Source: Phaseolus vulgaris
Taxonomy: Eukaryota; Streptophyta; Magnoliopsida; Fabales; Fabaceae
Direction: 5' to 3'
Assembly (NCBI RefSeq): GCF_000499845.2
Contig: NC_023751.2
Span: 37,685,309-37,749,308, forward strand
Length of the DNA stretch: 64,000 nt
Shown here: one piece after another, positions 25,447 through 37,026 of the stretch
Layout of the letters: every line of letters starts with the position of its first letter
How positions within the stretch are numbered: the first letter of the stretch is position 1
Translations under genes and position numbers: made by a program
Notes under the pieces: model-generated
What the model saw: the letters and a program-made list of their open reading frames with translations, nothing else
Databases searched by the model: none
Told to the model about the DNA's origin: nothing

Positions 25447-27749
25447 ATGCCTTCTCTCTTCACCACTGCCAAGATGTTCTCTTTCTCTACTCTCATGCTT
25501 CTTCTTCTTCAGCTATTCACAATCAACCTTCGCACTGCAGGTTCTCTCATTTACTTCCACCATTGCTATATAATGGTAGTTCATATATAATATGTTATCA
25601 GAAAATAACACTTTTAATCCTACTCAATTCAGGAATTGCTTTTTGTTTTTGTTTTCCAAATGATAAGTTTTATTTTAACCCTAACAAAATATAACATTTC
25701 TTTCAAATAAGCTTCACCACATTTATTCATTGTTCTCTATCAATTTCTCATATATGTATATGATAAGTATATTTCTGAGGATAAATCTTCTGAAGTGACT
25801 TTATCAACTGCATCAAATTTTTGTTCTTCAATTATAATATATTATTATGAAACATTCCATCCGACATAAGCACCCGCAGATGTCCAAAATATAGAATACA
25901 ATAATAGAGTTAATATATATAGGAAATTAACATGATAAAAATCTTAATTGATGATTATGATTTATATAATTCATAATGTAAAACAATTTACTAAGGTTTG
26001 CAATTTTTCTAATAATAACGATCCTCACAACAGAATTATAAAAAAAATGCATCTTAGTTAAAATAACTTAAAAAAATTTATGTATCTTGCCATACTTAAA
26101 ACATTGGGTCTTTGTTGTTAATAATTTAACTTCTACTTAATAGTTTGGCTCTTAGCAGATAAATATTTTAAATGATAAGTTAGGGATTAATAAAGTAGTT
26201 TATTGGATTCGAAATGTTTGGTAATCGTTGAAAAATGTAAAATGATACAAAATGATGTAATTACATAAGTTTTATTATATATATACATTTTTTTAAGAAA
26301 AAATATATTTTATGTATTTATGATTTATTTTTTAAAATAATTAAATTCTTATTGAATATTTTTAATAATTTTATTTATTATTTAAAATTGTATATACTTT
26401 TTTTTATATAAATAAATCATGTTATTTAAATGAGTTAAACTAACTTATAAATTAAGCCAATATTTATCTTGTTTTGTTTTCTAAAAGGTGTTTAATGATC
26501 CTGATGGCTAGATGATGATTTTTGTTGATTGTTTTGTTGTATATAGAGTCGGTAGTATGTTTGATTTTGACTATTTTTATATGAAGATCAAACATTTTTA
26601 AAGTGTGGATTGGAATACCTTAAAATATTTGTATAGGTTGAGACACATAATCTTCTGAAGTGTGTCATCTTATTTTATTTATTCTTTGTTGAGAAAAAAA
26701 ATAATTTTACTTTTTAATCATTTTATATTTTATGATAAGTTTAACCAAGAATATTATAGATGAGAATTTTGATGTGTTTGGGTAGCAGATGGTGAGATTG
26801 GCGTGTGTTACGGCACATTGGTGACAATTTACCTCCCGCAAGTGAAGTCGTAAGCCTTTACCAATCAAACAACATAGCAAGAATGAGACTCTTTGATCCT
26901 AATCAAGATGCTCTAGACGCCCTTGCAAATTCAGCCATTGAGCTCATTCTCGGGGTCCCAAACGTGGACCTTGAAGGTCTTGCTACAAGCTCTGACACTG
27001 CCATTCAATGGGTGCAAACCAACGTGTTGAACCACTGGCCCAGTGTCAAAATCAAGTACGTGGCAGTTGGCAACGAAGTGAATCCCGTTGAAGCGTCTTC
27101 TCAGTTTGCCCCACATGTTCTACCTGCAATCCAAAACATATACCAAGCTATTAGGGCTCAAGGCCTTCAGGATCAAATTAAGGTCACAACAGCCATTGAT
27201 TTGAGCCTCTTAGGAAAGTCTTACCCCCCATCACAAGGCTCTTTCAGAGATGATGTGAGGTCATACATAGACCCTATTTTAGGGTACTTGGTGTATGCAA
27301 ATGCACCTTTACTAGCCAATGTGTACCCTTATTTTAGTTACTCTGATAACCCTACAGACATATCACTTCCCTATGCTCTTTTCACCTCCCCAAACGTTGT
27401 TGTGTCGGATGGTGAATACGGATACCAGAATCTGTTTGATGCTATGTTGGATTCGTTGCATGCTGCAGTTGATGCCACTGGAATTGGTGATGTGGAGGTT
27501 GTTGTGTCCGAGAGTGGATGGCCATCGGATGGAGGAGAGTTTGCTGCTACTTTTGACAATGCAAACACCTACTTAGATAACTTGATTCGTCGTGCTGAAA
27601 CAGGTAGCCCTAGAAGGCCTTCAAAACCCACAGAGATCTATGTGTTTGCTATGTTCGATGAGAATCAGAAGAGTCCTGAGAGAGAGAAACATTTTGGGCT
27701 CTTCTCTCCTGACAAACAAAAGAAGTATTCATTTGGATTCAGTGGATGA
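25447..27749 (+). pseudogene. Second GH17 beta-1,3-glucanase gene, frameshifted
   Basis: A paralogue of the 20.8-kb gene with the same structure: exon 1 at 25447-25540 (signal peptide, FSTLMLLLLQLFTINL) and exon 2 from 26789 to 27749, with a phase 1 intron of 1248 bp ending in a NAGNAG acceptor (TAGCAG). After GEIGVCYGT the frame shifts by one base at about 26818-26821; everything from [11 protein letters not shown] onward is open in the other frame to the TGA at 27747. Both catalytic motifs ([17 protein letters not shown]) are intact, so the lesion is a single base. The nearest in-frame Met after it (MRLFDPNQ) would give a product without signal peptide or first strand. The C-terminus stops at GFSG, lacking the extension of gene 1. 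Either a young pseudogene or a one-base sequencing or assembly error. AATAAA lies at 27972-27977. Confidence 0.8.
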
Positions 27750-28009
27750 AGGAACTATGAAGTTGTTATTTGCAACAGTTACCCTAATGTTACATGTAAT
27801 GTTGTCAAAAGCTTATTCGACAAACTCCACCCACAAAAATAAGGGACAGTAGAGTTGTTTGTGTGAAATGATTTCCCTTCTTTTTTGGATTCAAGGTTGG
27901 AATGTTTGTAAAGATGGAACTATAATATGAGACACCTCTCTTTTGTTATCTACATGTTATTTCGATATCATAATAAAGTCATTTTTTTAGCTAATTATAT
28001 TACTTTTTT

Positions 28010-28620
28010 TACCGGACGAACCAATCTCGACTTGGGTAACCGACAAACCTAGTAAAAAACACCTTTAAGTCAAGTAATAAATGACAATAACGACAATTGT
28101 AATAACACTTAATGAGTCGTATTCATATTTTGAAATATGCAGAAAATATCTCCAGACAAATCATCTAAATACGGATTAAATATACCAATATACTTCAGAC
28201 AGTCCAATATACTAATATACTTCCCTATAAATCAAGGATGATGGTATAAATCAGTTAACAACGGATATTTGATTGATCTTCCCATCACAACAAAGACTCA
28301 TGACTAAACATTGATCTTCCCATCACAACAAAGACTCATGACTAAACATTGATCTTCCCATCACAACAAAGACTCATGACTAAACATTATAAATAATCTT
28401 TATGTGAAGGGTAAGGTACGTTTTTATCAATTACCAACATAGACTTTTTACAGAGAGTACTTTTATTTTTTTTTATCAGTAATGACAGAGAGTACTTACT
28501 TAATAGTTGGAGTGTATTTCTCAGGTCAACCAATCCCGATCGAACATCAACATTCGTGGAAAGAGTCTTGAAAAAAGAATCAAAAGATAACCCATACAAC
28601 ATATGAACCTGTATTAATAC
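28010..28620 (+). mobile_element. Decayed Ty3/gypsy-type LTR-like sequence (copy b)
   Basis: Same word order as copy a at 24.3-24.8 kb: GACGAACCAATCTCGAC, AAATGACAATAACGACAATTG, CCCTATAAATCAAGGATGAT, AAGACTCATGACTAAACA, GGGTAAGGTACGTTTTTATC and AGTTGGAGTGTATTTCTCAGG followed by TCAACCAATCCCGATCGAACA. The CCTATAAAT may be a TATA box and GGTACGTTTT matches the R region of the 54-kb LTR. A short poly-T plus ATCAGTAATGACAGAG segment at about 28463-28490, inside a repeated AGAGAGTACTT, looks like a tiny LINE-tail insertion. Confidence 0.5.
28272..28385. repeat. Three perfect 38-bp tandem repeats
   Basis: The unit begins ATTGATCTTCCCATCACAAC and ends in GACTCATGACTAAAC. Copies start at 28272, 28310 and 28348 and look identical. 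The unit occurs once in the related copy a. Confidence 0.95.
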
Positions 28621-30920
28621 CTTCCATGATTGTCATATACAATCCTTTCTACACGGACATCATGTAGTTTAACATGCTTTGTTGTACGTATTTATGCATA
28701 TGCTTGCTTAGCAACACCGTCTAACAACATATATAGAATGTACGAGCTAAAAATCGTACATCTACTACTTCTTTATCAGCTGTTAAACCACATATTCAGG
28801 TGCTATATATTGCAATGCCCCACTATCTCTAAACAAGTAGCAGCTCATAAGTTTGTTTCTTATTGCATAACTCCTTGTATTATTTGCTCTTTAACTGTTT
28901 AGTGCTTCCTGCATGCTTCACTTGTTCTTGATTATTGCCTTCTAGCTTCCTCATGTGCAAGAAAACCAGTTGGAGAGGCCCCTGTGCTAGAACTCCCTTT
29001 GCATGATTATATTGGATTGTACCAACAGAGGTCCACAATATCCATTTTAACCTCATTCTCTTCCCGAACAGACTTCATGCCCTTGTTTCCTACTACTTAC
29101 ACATGTCTACTTGCTACCACTTAGTCCCAAACAGTATTTATACTCCGGCGCTAGACCCCTGTTTTCTACAGGGCGTCTGAGTTGATACCATTGCATCATA
29201 GATGAATTCTATACATTTCCTTTTTCTTATAGATTCATATTGGGTGAGAGAAAATTGAAAAGTGCCTTGTACTACTGAATACAAACATGTTGGTCTCATA
29301 GTGTACTGCGGAGTACCGAGAACTATCCGATATCAATGTATTATGGATTATCGAGATAATGCGATCTACTGTGTATTGAGGAGTATAAAGATGATGAGGT
29401 CAATTTGGTGAGACGTGGAATCGTGGTTGAAAGCATTTTATGTTTATTTTTGTGGGACGAAAGAGGAGAAAACAAGTTATTTATTTTTTTATTGCAGAAT
29501 TGTTTGGAACATTTGTTATTCTTGGTTAACTATCATACTTCTGCCTCAGATCTCTTAGTTTAATTTACATGTTGTTCCTACATTTGTTAATTTAGTTATG
29601 AAAAATGTCTGAATTGCATGGTAAATGAGATTTCAAGACATCAAAATAAACACATTTTTAAATTTATAAATATTTTCTTTAGCTCAATAAAAGATCAGAT
29701 TATGGGTAACTTTTTCTTTGATTCTAATTTTTTAAGAAATATTTATAACCTTCAAAGTTCATTTAGCTTGTTTTTTCTTTTTTTTCATATTGGTATCTTC
29801 CTGATATTCATATTCATAGTTGATAAAAAAAACTGATCTCAACTTTCATTTGCGTATTTGAGTAGTAGTGTGCCTTCTGGCTGTATTTTGATTGGTGCAA
29901 CAAGTTTTTTCATATGGATTGGATTACTCCTATTTATATGGATTGGACTACTCTAATACTCCCATTAATTTTATTTTATTATTGATAATAAAAAAACTTT
30001 GTTGATTAGAAAAGGGAGCATAAAGTGTTATTTGATCAAACACAATTCTCCATATCATGCAGTTGTAGAAAGTTTTATGGTATATAGTAGCAGTAGGGAG
30101 ACATTGTCTCTGTTCTTTTGAGAAGGAGTGTCGGTTATTTTTGTAATATAATTAACTAGATATATAATTTTCAGCCGTAGGAAATTAGGAATACAATAAT
30201 CTTATGATACTCGTGAGCTGAAGTGGAAAATCATTTTTTATAATTCTTTATATAAGAAATTTTTCATTCACTCAAAGTATGCAACTGGCAAAGGTGGTCC
30301 ATGTTTTTGGTGTGGAAGCAGATGAGTTATAAAAACTTTTAGGAAAATGGAATTTGCAAGCGTAACGAATCACATACTTTAAGTTAAACCATTTTTGATT
30401 GTGTGGAAGAGAAAGAGAGAGCTATGATTCTGGAAGACTTATTTGGAATATTGCATTGTTTATATTATTGGGCACTGAAATTGGAATTTTTTCACACTTT
30501 CGGTTGTTGTTGCACGATTCAATATTATATGTCCAAACCCATGAGAGAACAAAAAACAAAAACAAAAGGTCTAAACCCAATTTCATCACCATATCCTCCA
30601 AAAAGCAGATTCTCCCTCCACCATACCATTTTTTACCTACACTCAACAGAACTCTGTAAAATGTTCTATGTGTCCTTTATGTGAAATATCTATTGTATTT
30701 TTAATGAAATAAAAGCTAGGTTTCTACTACATCAATGTGTTTCCTACATCCAACCTTAAGCATCCAACATTCACTACCTTAGGTACGACGACACCCAACA
30801 CACACCTGAGTTCCTAAGGCACGACACTGGAGAGGAGGAGAAGAGCCGTCGTTCACGGAGGAGGAGAAAAGTTGTGATTGTGGAGACTAATATGCAGTGC
30901 AGTAAGTTTTCATAAATTTT
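28620..30920. other. Gene-free stretch
   Basis: No protein-like frame was found. Overlapping short open frames at 30399-30684 on both strands lack codon structure. A region around 28960-29180 is richer in GC and might be decayed coding or LTR sequence, but I cannot name it. Confidence 0.35.
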
Positions 30921-30924
30921 GTGA

Positions 30925-31205
30925 CTTTTGAATATCTATATCCAGATGTGTTTTTTTTATTCTAGCCGTGTATATCCGGAGTTGTACCAGATGCTTATGC
31001 CTGAAAAGTTAAAGTTAATTTTTTGCCTTCGAATATGGATATCCATAAACATTCTAATTCTGGATATCGATGTTCGTAATCAAATAATACAATTTCAGAT
31101 GACAATATCCGTAAATAAATATGACACTTTCAATTGACATTTCTAGATGTCAATATCCATAACTAAATATATGATTTCTAAATATCGATATCCATAAGCA
31201 AATAA
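30925..31205. repeat. Array of ATATC/GATAT palindromic units
   Basis: Repeated degenerate words GGATATCCATAA, GGATATCGATGTTCGTAA, CAATATCCGTAA, CAATATCCATAA and ATATCGATATCCATAA occur at intervals of roughly 35-50 bp, joined by A-rich linkers. The layout is the same as the palindrome array at 9.3-10.9 kb but the core is different. Confidence 0.6.
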
Positions 31206-31209
31206 AACT

Positions 31210-32032
31210 TATATTACATGCATATAAAAATAATACGGGAGAAATTGCCTCCTTCAAACTCGTTTAAGTTTGTTCTTTCTATAAGAAGCTTATACATTTT
31301 GGTCGCTCAGAAGAGATAAATACGAAGCCATTAGAATAAAATATAATTAAATATTATAATTATATATAATATTTAATTATATTTTAATAGATATTATATA
31401 TTATATGTAATCAATTATTTAATTTTTAGATAATATTCATATTCACTTATTATGCTTTATTTTAGTAGAAAACCTGGAAGGCCACGTAACCTTTTTCTGT
31501 AATTTCAGATTTGGTAAACTATATAATGATCATATAAATCAAGTTGCTAACTTTCCTCACCAAATTATTGACCCTATTAATTCTTTAATTCTTTTATCAC
31601 GACACATAAATATATAAAGTAGAGAAATATTAACAACACACTACTTTCAACACATTCTTTACTAGAAGCTCGAATTAGTGATATATATATTTTTATTTCA
31701 ACACATATCTGTGTAATATGAGAAATCACATTAAAATATTAATATAATTTAGTATATATTTCGAACAAAACCTACATCAAAACCCGTAAAACATTACCTA
31801 GACAAAAGCAAAACATCCACAAATCCTGGAAGAAGACTCTGAGTACAAAACAGAGCAACTAAACTTCTTCAAAACACTCAGCAATACAACCTATTACCAC
31901 CTAAAAACTAGAAAAAAAGCCTATTAACCATTTTCATGAGCTATTCTTCCATACCAACATTTTCTTTAGCTATTCTACAATTTCGCAATTCCACAGTCAA
32001 AATGCCAAAAATACTGCATATAAGATAACAAA

Positions 32033-32090
<58 letters not shown>

Positions 32091-32190
32091 ATGTGATTTC
32101 ACAAATTAGACAGATATTCACTTTGTTTAAAATTCTATATAAATTCCTCTTTTATTTTAAAAATATAACATTGACGTCTCATTTTACATT
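31210..32190. other. Gene-free AT-rich stretch
   Basis: No coding frame is supported. An (AT)n run at 32044-32087 lies next to a short CA run. Confidence 0.45.
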
Positions 32191-32581
32191 ATGCATGCAC
32201 TTTTTTAAGTTTTAAAAACGTATTACCCATATCCCCATATACACACTTCTTAATGAAAACCATGGTAGAAAAAAGGAGATGAAAATCATGCTGTATCTTA
32301 AACCAATCATTAATCATCCTTTTTTTCATCTACAAGAAAAGTTGTACATTAAAACATACTTGTTTAATGGTAGGAGAGTAGCTAAATTACTTTCTACAGA
32401 TACAACATCATAATCCCTGTTCCAGAGATTTGTATCAACTCCAATAATGAATTAGCTTAACTTCCAGTGCCAAGCTCTTATTTCAATAGTTGATCTTTAA
32501 ATACATAAAGTAAAATATTTGCACACCACTTATTTCCCAAAAACAGCAAAAATTACAATCATATTTCCCAGAAACAGCAGT

Positions 32582-33460
32582 TTAAAAATTACAATCTATG
32601 AAGATTATAGAATGATTCAGAGAACCTGAGGTGTACCCAGTTGAATTGATAAGGCCTTTGTTGTATTGCTCCTTGATAGTGCTGGAGAAAGCATGATGAG
32701 CAATTTGACCAACCACTTCATGGCTCTTCTGGGGACTTGCCTTTGCTTTCAAAGATGAATTCGATTCTCCACTTTTAGCCTTTGCTACGTTACAGTGAGA
32801 ACACGCACTACGCGACCAAATACCTGTTCTACGAGTTTTCACAAGGACCTTACGCAACTCATCACTGGGGTGGTTGAAAGGACCCTCCACTTCAACTCTA
32901 AAACAGTTTTTACTGCGTTGAATTTTGGCCTCAACAGAAAGACCAACATCTTTGGTGACATAATAGTGTGCCATATTCACCATATAAGCATGCTCACCGT
33001 TAACCTTTTTCTTCATTTCAAGAACAAAAAGACCCTCTCTGAAGGAACAACCATAAGGAACAATGGTTGTCTCTATTGTGTGATCTGGTTTTGCCCTTGT
33101 GAAGGACATTGGGGCATTACAAGAATCGATGCCACTTATCCCTCCTTGGAGACCATCACGACCAACCCTTGTGATTTTCAAGGCGAATTCGGTTTTGTTG
33201 TTAGCAAAGTCGCCTAATCCGAAATGTATGCTCTCGACACCATTGTTGTCACGGCTTGCCTTCAGATTAAAACCACATGTGTTCTTTTTCTGACTGGTTT
33301 TGTATTTCACACTCCAAACATCTGTGTTGTCTTTTTCTTTGTTATGGCCCATTGAAACTTCAAACGAGTCTCCCAAACGTGCTATTGTACCTGTCTCACC
33401 CGCATCATAAGAACTGCATTCGCTTCCAAGGTTAGTGTGACTACTGTGACCAGTTCCCAT
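32582..33460 (-). CDS. Uncharacterised Met-Gly-Thr family protein, copy A (292 aa)
   Basis: A single-exon gene whose product I do not recognise. It starts MGTGHSSH: Gly2 with Ser6 fits the N-myristoylation consensus, so membrane anchoring is possible. There is no signal peptide or membrane segment. The body is mixed and polar, with regular alternation suggesting beta-structure. Landmarks shared with its two paralogues: GDSFEVSM near residue 30, RVGRDGLQGGI near 97, AHYYVTKDVGLSVEAKI near 165, VEVEGPFNHPSDEL near 190, WSRSACSHCN near 216 (two Cys and a His, possible metal or disulphide site), and the C-terminal GYTSGSLN with IIFIDCNF. Compared with copy B it has about 14 extra residues around SPQKSHEVVGQIAHHA. 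A TATATA run at 33564-33579 lies about 105 bp upstream. Codon periodicity and conservation between copies argue that it is a real gene. Confidence 0.85.
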   Translation of the reverse strand: MGTGHSSHTNLGSECSSYDAGETGTIARLGDSFEVSMGHNKEKDNTDVWSVKYKTSQKKNTCGFNLKASRDNNGVESIHFGLGDFANNKTEFALKITRVGRDGLQGGISGIDSCNAPMSFTRAKPDHTIETTIVPYGCSFREGLFVLEMKKKVNGEHAYMVNMAHYYVTKDVGLSVEAKIQRSKNCFRVEVEGPFNHPSDELRKVLVKTRRTGIWSRSACSHCNVAKAKSGESNSSLKAKASPQKSHEVVGQIAHHAFSSTIKEQYNKGLINSTGYTSGSLNHSIIFIDCNF

Positions 33461-33479
33461 TGTGTGTATCAGTAACTAA

Positions 33480-34450
33480 ATTTGGACAAAGAAGGTTATA
33501 GCAGAGCCATATGAGCACTTCAAATGAGTCTCAGTCTTTTCATGGCTACATAATTATATGATGTATATATATATATATACAGCCCGAAATGAGATTTTAA
33601 ATATTTTTTTTATCGTTAATAAATAAATTAGATATATTTATTAGATAAAATGAGATAATTTAGAGGTGTCTCAATGTCTCTTATTGCAAACAAAACCAGA
33701 ACGTACAAGACCAAGTGAGAGTACAGACATTTAGAGTTAACTGCATTTTTACTAGGTGAAATTGCACTAGTAGAGAAAAAACACTATTTAAGCATAAAAA
33801 TATATTATATATAAAATGCACATTAGTTTTATTAGAAAAAATACACTTATTATTATATTAAATCTTAGAAAAATGTCTGAAAAATTGTGTATACATTTAT
33901 GTTATTGTTCAGTATTCAATTACATCTTTAAAGAACTAAATATCTGTCTATATATAAGGATGGTAAAACAGGTTAACTCGTTCCGTATTTGGCTACAAAA
34001 TGCGAGTTGGGGTGGTCCGTCCCATGTAATGAACGTAGGTTGGATTCTCTGTCTCGCCTCATATAAGGATCAGTTCACATTCGTTTTTTTTTTTTTTTTT
34101 TCAGAACAACCTGTGTGGAGTGGAGGTCATGCATGCGTGTAGTGGAGTGGTGGTTGTGCATGCGTGCAGTGGAGGCTGACAACGGAGCAGAGCGACCATG
34201 CATTGTGGTGAAATGAATGCAAGGAAGGAAGGAGAGCAACGATATGTGTGTGCGCGTTAAAATGGAAAACCTAAAGTGACCATAAAAGAGAATAACACTC
34301 ACTCTGTCAGTGTGTCAAGTTGCCAACACACAAACTTATTTTTTTTTTTTTGGTTAGCGGACCAGTCCGCCCTGCCCGCTATTAACCCGCGCAGACTGCA
34401 AATTATGCAGGATGGACTAAAGCGGATATTATTGTAAAAGAATTCAAAAG
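33480..34450. other. Upstream flank of copy A with composite insertion
   Basis: Contains the TATATA run, a poly-T/ATCGTTAATAAATAAATTAGA LINE-tail-like piece at 33605-33690, and a GC-richer block (about 33960-34420) with a CGGACCAGTCCGCCCTGCCCG motif and repeated GTGGAG/GCATGCGTG words beside a long poly-T. No gene is supported. Confidence 0.4.
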
Positions 34451-34699
34451 CATTTTTTATTGTTTTATTGTGAGCATCATCATAGAAATTTTTATTTTTT
34501 AATCAGCAAAAGAATAAATCAATGATTATAGAAAATAGTCATTGGAGAATATGATGCCAATGAAGGCAAAGGACCAATGAAGGAGAATGGAAGAGTTGGG
34601 TTCTTGGCTTTTCTACGTGGTTCAAAATGAATATAAACAGAATAGAATCATGGAAACCAAACACTTGATAGTGGCTTGGGTATTGCATCAATCCTCTCT

Positions 34700-35620
34700 C
34701 TCATGAAGTCTTAGGACAAACATTTATAAACCTTTATCATATTTCAAATGTGTGTGGTCACAGAATAAATTCTCTTTACTGACATTTCTATTTGGATCAG
34801 TGAAATTTCTTCCTCATCAAAATCTTACTCAACTAAAGATTTTATTCTTTAAAAATAAATAAAAAAATCTTACATAAGAAAAACCAAACTTTAAATTTTG
34901 TCTCTAAGTTTAAGCTTTAATTTTTATTTATACAATTAAAATTATATATACGTAGCATTTAACTTAAACTACACAGCACACTTTAACTTCTTTATCAAAT
35001 AACCACCTCCTGAAAATATTAATACAAGTGATTTTGTCACACACTTTACAAATATTTGGAGGCCAACGTTAAATCTTAATTAATTTTAAGTAAAATTAGT
35101 GAACCCATTTAAAAGAAGAAAGTTTTCCCATCACCTATTCCATCGATCTAGAAAATCAACTTTAAGATTTTAGAGAATTTAGGTGTCAAAACATATTCAG
35201 GTAGACTTATTTTAATCTTTATTTCTTTTCCAATAAGATTGACATGCAGAGAACGTATAGAGTAGAATAGAAAAGAAATCACGATAAAATTAGGATAAAC
35301 TCGTGAAACCAAACTATACAAATGAAAGCAAATACCACATCTATTTTTGTAAAAAGAATTGAATTTAAGTCGACTTAAAGAAGTGAAAATAAGATTAGAG
35401 TCATATTTTGATTTTATTTCTTTTATAGAAAGAAACCTGGGATGGTATAATAAGGACAATTTTTCTTGCCCGAAAGGATGTAGTGAGATTCTAGAGATAA
35501 ATTGTATTATATTTTTATTGAGTAAGATTATAAAAAAAAAAATAAGAGAAATCAATATTGTAATTCTGCTTTTATATTAGAGATATTTTATGGATTAAGT
35601 TCTGTGAATTTTACTCTTCA
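34700..35620. other. Gene-free stretch
   Basis: AT-rich. A minus-strand open frame of 135 codons at 35148-35555 is rich in Phe, Leu, Ile and Ser in the way AT-rich non-coding DNA gives, with no motif and no match elsewhere in the window. Confidence 0.4.
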
Positions 35621-35622
35621 AG

Positions 35623-36004
35623 TACTACAAGAAATCATGAAATAGAAACCAATTTTTAGAGACCAAAATAATTAGTTGCAATAGTAACTAAATTAGATAC
35701 CATTTTAGAAACTAAATAAAAAAATGGTTTTTACATTAGTTTCTATTATGGTTAAATAGTTTTTAAATTAGTATCTAATTAGCAACCAAGGTTTTAACTA
35801 CCAATTATTTAGTTTCTAAATTTGGTCTCTAAAATCTTGGTTGCTAATTAGATACCAATTTAGAAACTATTTAACAATAATATAAACTAATTTAGAAATC
35901 AAAATTTTATTTAGTTTCTAAAATGGTCTCTAATTTAATTACTATTGTAACTAATTATTTTGGTTTCTAAAAATTGGTTTCTATTTCATGATTTTCTTGC
36001 AGTG
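35623..36004. mobile_element. CACTA-type MITE copy 3
   Basis: Ends TACTACAAGAAATCATGAAA and CATGATTTTCTTGCAGTG, with an AAG duplication at 35620-35622 and 36005-36007. One of the best preserved copies; the two arms pair over most of their length. Confidence 0.85.
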
Positions 36005-36657
36005 AAGTTGATGAAATTTGTCCACTTTTAAAATTCTTGGTGTCATTATCTTTTTGCTCTATTTTCTATTGTTTAGGTATTACTTCCATTGCTCATTTTG
36101 TATCACTAAAAAGTCTCGTGCTATTTATTCTCTGCAATAGTCTTCCATTTGGTCCATTGCCTCCTCTACTACTTTCCTTACCTTCTTTATAGCTACAAAT
36201 CCAACACTCTTCCAAAATGTGAACTTTGTTGATGCAGACTAACTCCAATTGCATGAGTGGTAGGTGCTGCAATGACATATGGTCAAATCTGCAAAACAAA
36301 AACATAACCCTTCCCAAACTTTTGCTAGCATTAAACCAGAAAATACAGCAAGGATTTTTCATGAACAAAGAATGGACAGAGCAAAAAGCAGAGCATTTGC
36401 ATTCCCTACTTTCTATTTCCTAACCTTTTCTAACAAGCTTCATTTAGAGTCATGTATGAACAATTATAGCACAAATTTAAACCCATGAGATAAACTAACA
36501 CTGCACCTCTCTCATGTTCACCACATTTGCTGCACCACCATAATATGGTAGTATGTAAAAATAGGAAGTGTTATGATTTTTATCGAGTCAGAAATAACAA
36601 TTTGTTTATAAGAACGGATATCGAATCCACAAGAAACAATTATTTAGAATCTGAATA

Positions 36658-37026
36658 CATTAAAAGAAAATCATGAAATAAAAATCAATATTTAGAGACA
36701 AAAAATAATTAGTTGCTATAGTGACTAAATTAGATATCGTTTTAGAGACTACAAAAATTTTGGTTTCTAAATTAGTTTCTATTATTGTTAAATGGTTTAT
36801 AAATTGGTGTCTAATTAGCGACCAATGTTTTTGCTACAAAATTTAGAATCTAAATAATTGGTAGCAAAAACTTTGGTTGCTAATTAGACATCAATTTAGA
36901 AACTATTTAACAATAATAGAAATTAATTTAGAAAAAAAAAATTTAGTCTCTAATTTAGTCACTGTAGCAACTAATTATTTTTTTGTATCTAAAAATTAGT
37001 TTATATTTCATGATTGTCTTGTAGTG
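36658..37026. mobile_element. CACTA-type MITE copy 4
   Basis: Left end CATTAAAAGAAAATCATGAA, right end TGATTGTCTTGTAGTG, flanked by ATA on both sides (36655-36657, 37027-37029). It lies only 650 bp from copy 3. Confidence 0.85.

Larger units (their letters stand above)
32200..34700. repeat. Segmental duplication, copy A
   Basis: Matches 37760-40100 in the same order and orientation. The shared 3' flank begins AAAAACGTATTACCCATATC. The coding region follows, and the shared distal flank includes GGAGAATATGATGCCAATGA and GAAGGAGAATGGAAGAGTTG. Copy A contains extra sequence at about 33600-33690 (LINE-tail like) and about 33960-34420 (a GC-richer insert with repeated GCATGCGTG words) that copy B lacks. 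Confidence 0.8.

Noticed and set aside
24265..28620. A single LTR retrotransposon with LTRs at 24.3 and 28.0 kb enclosing glucanase 2
   Set aside because: Both copies lack clear TG...CA ends and target duplications, and no retroviral-type domain lies between. Duplication of a gene-plus-LTR unit explains the layout better.
30399..30684. Overlapping open frames on both strands
   Set aside because: Three competing frames of similar length, with no motif, start context or homologue.
32795..33217. Plus-strand open frame of 140 codons
   Set aside because: It is exactly opposite copy A; the sister copy B has the same shadow frame broken at different ends, and codon constraint lies on the minus strand.
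35148..35555. 135-codon minus-strand frame as a small membrane protein
   Set aside because: The Phe/Ile/Leu richness follows from T-rich DNA. No consistent hydrophobic segments, and an overlapping plus-strand frame is equally open.
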